Assembly (NCBI GenBank): GCA_021793635.1
Contig: JAJYSI010000025.1
Span: 1 to 15,160 of the forward strand
Direction: 5' to 3'
Origin: Bacteroidota bacterium
GTDB taxonomy: Bacteria > Bacteroidota > Ignavibacteria > Ignavibacteriales > Ignavibacteriaceae
Length of the DNA stretch: 15,160 bases
The translations under genes and the position numbers were made by a program. The notes beneath the pieces are model-generated. The model worked only from the letters and a program-made list of their open reading frames with translations. It was not told the origin of the DNA and made no database searches. Below, in pieces: positions 13,822 to 15,160 of this stretch; within the stretch, counting starts at the first letter, position 1, and every line of letters begins with the position of its first letter.

Positions 13822-14919
13822 ATGGATAAATTATTGGAAGAGAATACGAATATTAATACCGGCAATGCCGGGGGACAAACTGAAAGGCAGGATCAATCAT
13901 CTGAAGAAAAACATGAAAAGAATTTTCATCGTAAGCATTATTATCAAAGGAGACGAAAATTTTTCAGGCAAAACCAGCAGCAAGAAAAAACACAATTTAA
14001 GAAAGTTTCTATTGTAATCCCGCTCTTTAATGAAGAAGAGTCTTTGAATCCTTTAACTAATGAAATCAGAAAAGCATTAAAACAGTTAGAGATGGGCTTT
14101 GAGGTAATTTTTGTCGACGATGGAAGTACGGACGGTTCTCTAAAAATAGTAAAAGATATTTGCAGGCAAGACAAACGTTTTAAATATGTCAGTTTCCGTA
14201 AAAATTATGGCAAATCTGCAGCGCTTCAAACTGGATTTAAACATGTTACCGGGGATGTTGTAGTTACAATGGATGCCGATCTTCAGGATGATCCGAATGA
14301 AATTCCCAATCTTCTAAAAAAACTGAATGAAGGTTTTGATCTTGTTTCCGGCTGGAAGAAAAAGCGCCATGATCCATTCATTAAAAAACAATCCTCAAAG
14401 TTTTTCAATTTTGTAACCAGGTTAATGAGCGGAATTAAACTTCATGATTTTAACTGCGGTTTGAAAGCATACCGGAGGGAAGTAACCGATAATATCAAAG
14501 TTTACGGTGAACTCCATCGCTACATGCCTGTGCTTGCAGATTGGGAAGGATTTTCCGTTGCTGAAATCGTTGTAACTCACCATCCAAGACGTTATGGAAA
14601 AACCAAATTTGGAATTTCGAGGTTCTTTAAGGGATTTATTGATCTAATCACGGTAATTTTTTCCACAAGATATATAAAACGTCCGATGCATTTTTTCGGC
14701 TTCTTTGGTGCATTATCTTTTATTATAGGATTAATTGTTAATGCTTATTTAACCATTGACTGGATAAGAGGAAAGCCGTTAAGCAACCGTCCTATGCTGT
14801 TTTTAGGCATGCTGTTAATTATAGTCGGCGTTCAGTTATTCAGCGTTGGTCTGCTTGGTGAGATGTTGGTAAAAAGCTCGCTTCATGATGAAGAATATAT
14901 AATTAAAGACAAAGGCTGA
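13822..14919 (+). CDS. GT2 polyprenyl-phosphate glycosyltransferase (DPM1/GtrB-like)
   Basis: A membrane-associated family 2 glycosyltransferase that moves a sugar from a nucleotide donor to a polyprenyl phosphate for surface glycan or protein glycosylation. The 365-aa product has an odd N-terminal 60 residues, hydrophilic and rich in Gln, Lys and Arg (RKHYYQRRRKFFRQNQQQ), before the catalytic domain. Then come VSIVIPLFNEEESL, FVDDGSTDGS (97-106), the metal-binding DADLQDDP (Asp151/Asp153), and HDFNCGLKAYRRE. An amphipathic RYGKTKFGISRFFKGFIDL stretch follows, then two C-terminal membrane helices (about 289-311 and 323-350). This is the GtrB/DPM1-type layout. AGGA lies only one base before the ATG, a tight spacing, but no other Met precedes the domain. 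A second glycosyltransferase gene starts 79 nt downstream. Confidence 0.9.
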   Translation: MDKLLEENTNINTGNAGGQTERQDQSSEEKHEKNFHRKHYYQRRRKFFRQNQQQEKTQFKKVSIVIPLFNEEESLNPLTNEIRKALKQLEMGFEVIFVDDGSTDGSLKIVKDICRQDKRFKYVSFRKNYGKSAALQTGFKHVTGDVVVTMDADLQDDPNEIPNLLKKLNEGFDLVSGWKKKRHDPFIKKQSSKFFNFVTRLMSGIKLHDFNCGLKAYRREVTDNIKVYGELHRYMPVLADWEGFSVAEIVVTHHPRRYGKTKFGISRFFKGFIDLITVIFSTRYIKRPMHFFGFFGALSFIIGLIVNAYLTIDWIRGKPLSNRPMLFLGMLLIIVGVQLFSVGLLGEMLVKSSLHDEEYIIKDKG

Positions 14920-14998
14920 AAAATTAGAGGAGAAGTTTCCCTCAAGGCTTGCACAATAAAGAGAAACAAATTTTGATTTTCATCGTTAAAACTGTTGA

Positions 14999-15160
14999 AT
15001 GAAAATAATCATACTTTCAACTGCATATCCACTGCGCGGAGGAATTGCGCATTTTGTCGGATTGCTTTACAAACAATTATTACAAGAAAATGAAGTTAAG
15101 GTGATTACTTTCAAGAGGCAGTATCCTTCAATTTTATTTCCTGACAAATACCAACTAGAA
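14999..15160 (+). CDS. GT4-like glycosyltransferase, N-terminal fragment (runs off the window)
   Basis: An open frame of 54 codons that continues past the end of the window. It begins MKIIILSTAYPLRGGIAHFV and goes on with LLYKQLLQENEVKVITFKRQYP. This is the first strand, the glycine-rich acceptor loop (PLRGGIAHF) and the first helix and second strand of a GT-B fold family 4 glycosyltransferase N-terminal domain, similar to those of polysaccharide clusters. No clear ribosome site precedes ATG 14999. It follows the GT2 gene in the same direction, and the two probably belong to one glycan locus. Donor and acceptor cannot be told from this fragment. Confidence 0.78.
   Translation, partial: MKIIILSTAYPLRGGIAHFVGLLYKQLLQENEVKVITFKRQYPSILFPDKYQLE

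Overview
The window looks like chromosome from an AT-rich Gram-negative member of the Bacteroidota/Chlorobi group, most likely Ignavibacteria or a close relative. This rests on signal peptides that end just before Gln (FA-Q, FS-Q), a PorV/PorQ-type outer-membrane protein, a SUF operon with SufU, SufT and a bacilliredoxin, and candidate promoters of the Bacteroidota form TTG-N19/20-TAnnTTTG. The taxon is inferred from style, not from a marker gene. I saw no rRNA, tRNA, CRISPR array, transposase or phage gene, and no gene-free stretch reaches 300 bases. Bases 1-179 are AT-rich, with at most a degenerate -7-like box at 99-106 (TATTTTTG, no TTG at the right distance).

Region 1 (180-2798, + strand) is a compact four-gene run: a small secreted protein ending in a tandem CPPF-CPPY tail, a seven-helix membrane protein, a PAS histidine kinase and a single-domain response regulator. 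Gaps are 15 and 14 nt, and the membrane-protein and kinase genes overlap by 32 nt. It reads as a possible sensing cassette whose first two members I cannot assign to a known family.

Region 2 (2800-3300) is a 501-bp unit: a four-helix-bundle gene of the 23S-rRNA-intervening-sequence type between 22-bp terminal inverted repeats (21/22 identical). It sits between the 3' ends of two convergent genes. Its arms carry stop codons in all three inward frames, and the right arm supplies the last codon and stop of the neighbouring barrel gene.

Region 3 (3295-5776) is housekeeping: a PorV/PorQ-family barrel protein and gpmA on the - strand with a strong 12-bp hairpin between them, then a divergent gene for a small exported protein of unknown function.

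Region 4 (12929 down to 5787, - strand) is a full SUF iron-sulfur assembly operon: sufB, sufC, sufD, sufS, sufU, sufT-like and a bacilliredoxin, followed past a terminator by an Rrf2-family regulator with three cysteines. SufS takes sulfur from cysteine, SufU relays it, SufBCD builds the cluster, and SufT probably helps maturation or transfer. The bacilliredoxin may protect or reset the thiols, and the Rrf2 protein probably senses cluster status. Distinct stem-loops follow sufB, sufD, sufT and the bacilliredoxin gene, so the transcript may be segmented.

Region 5 (13012-15160) has a SAM methyltransferase on the - strand and, diverging from it, a polyprenyl-phosphate glycosyltransferase and the start of a second glycosyltransferase. 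This is probably the edge of a cell-surface glycan locus that runs off the window.
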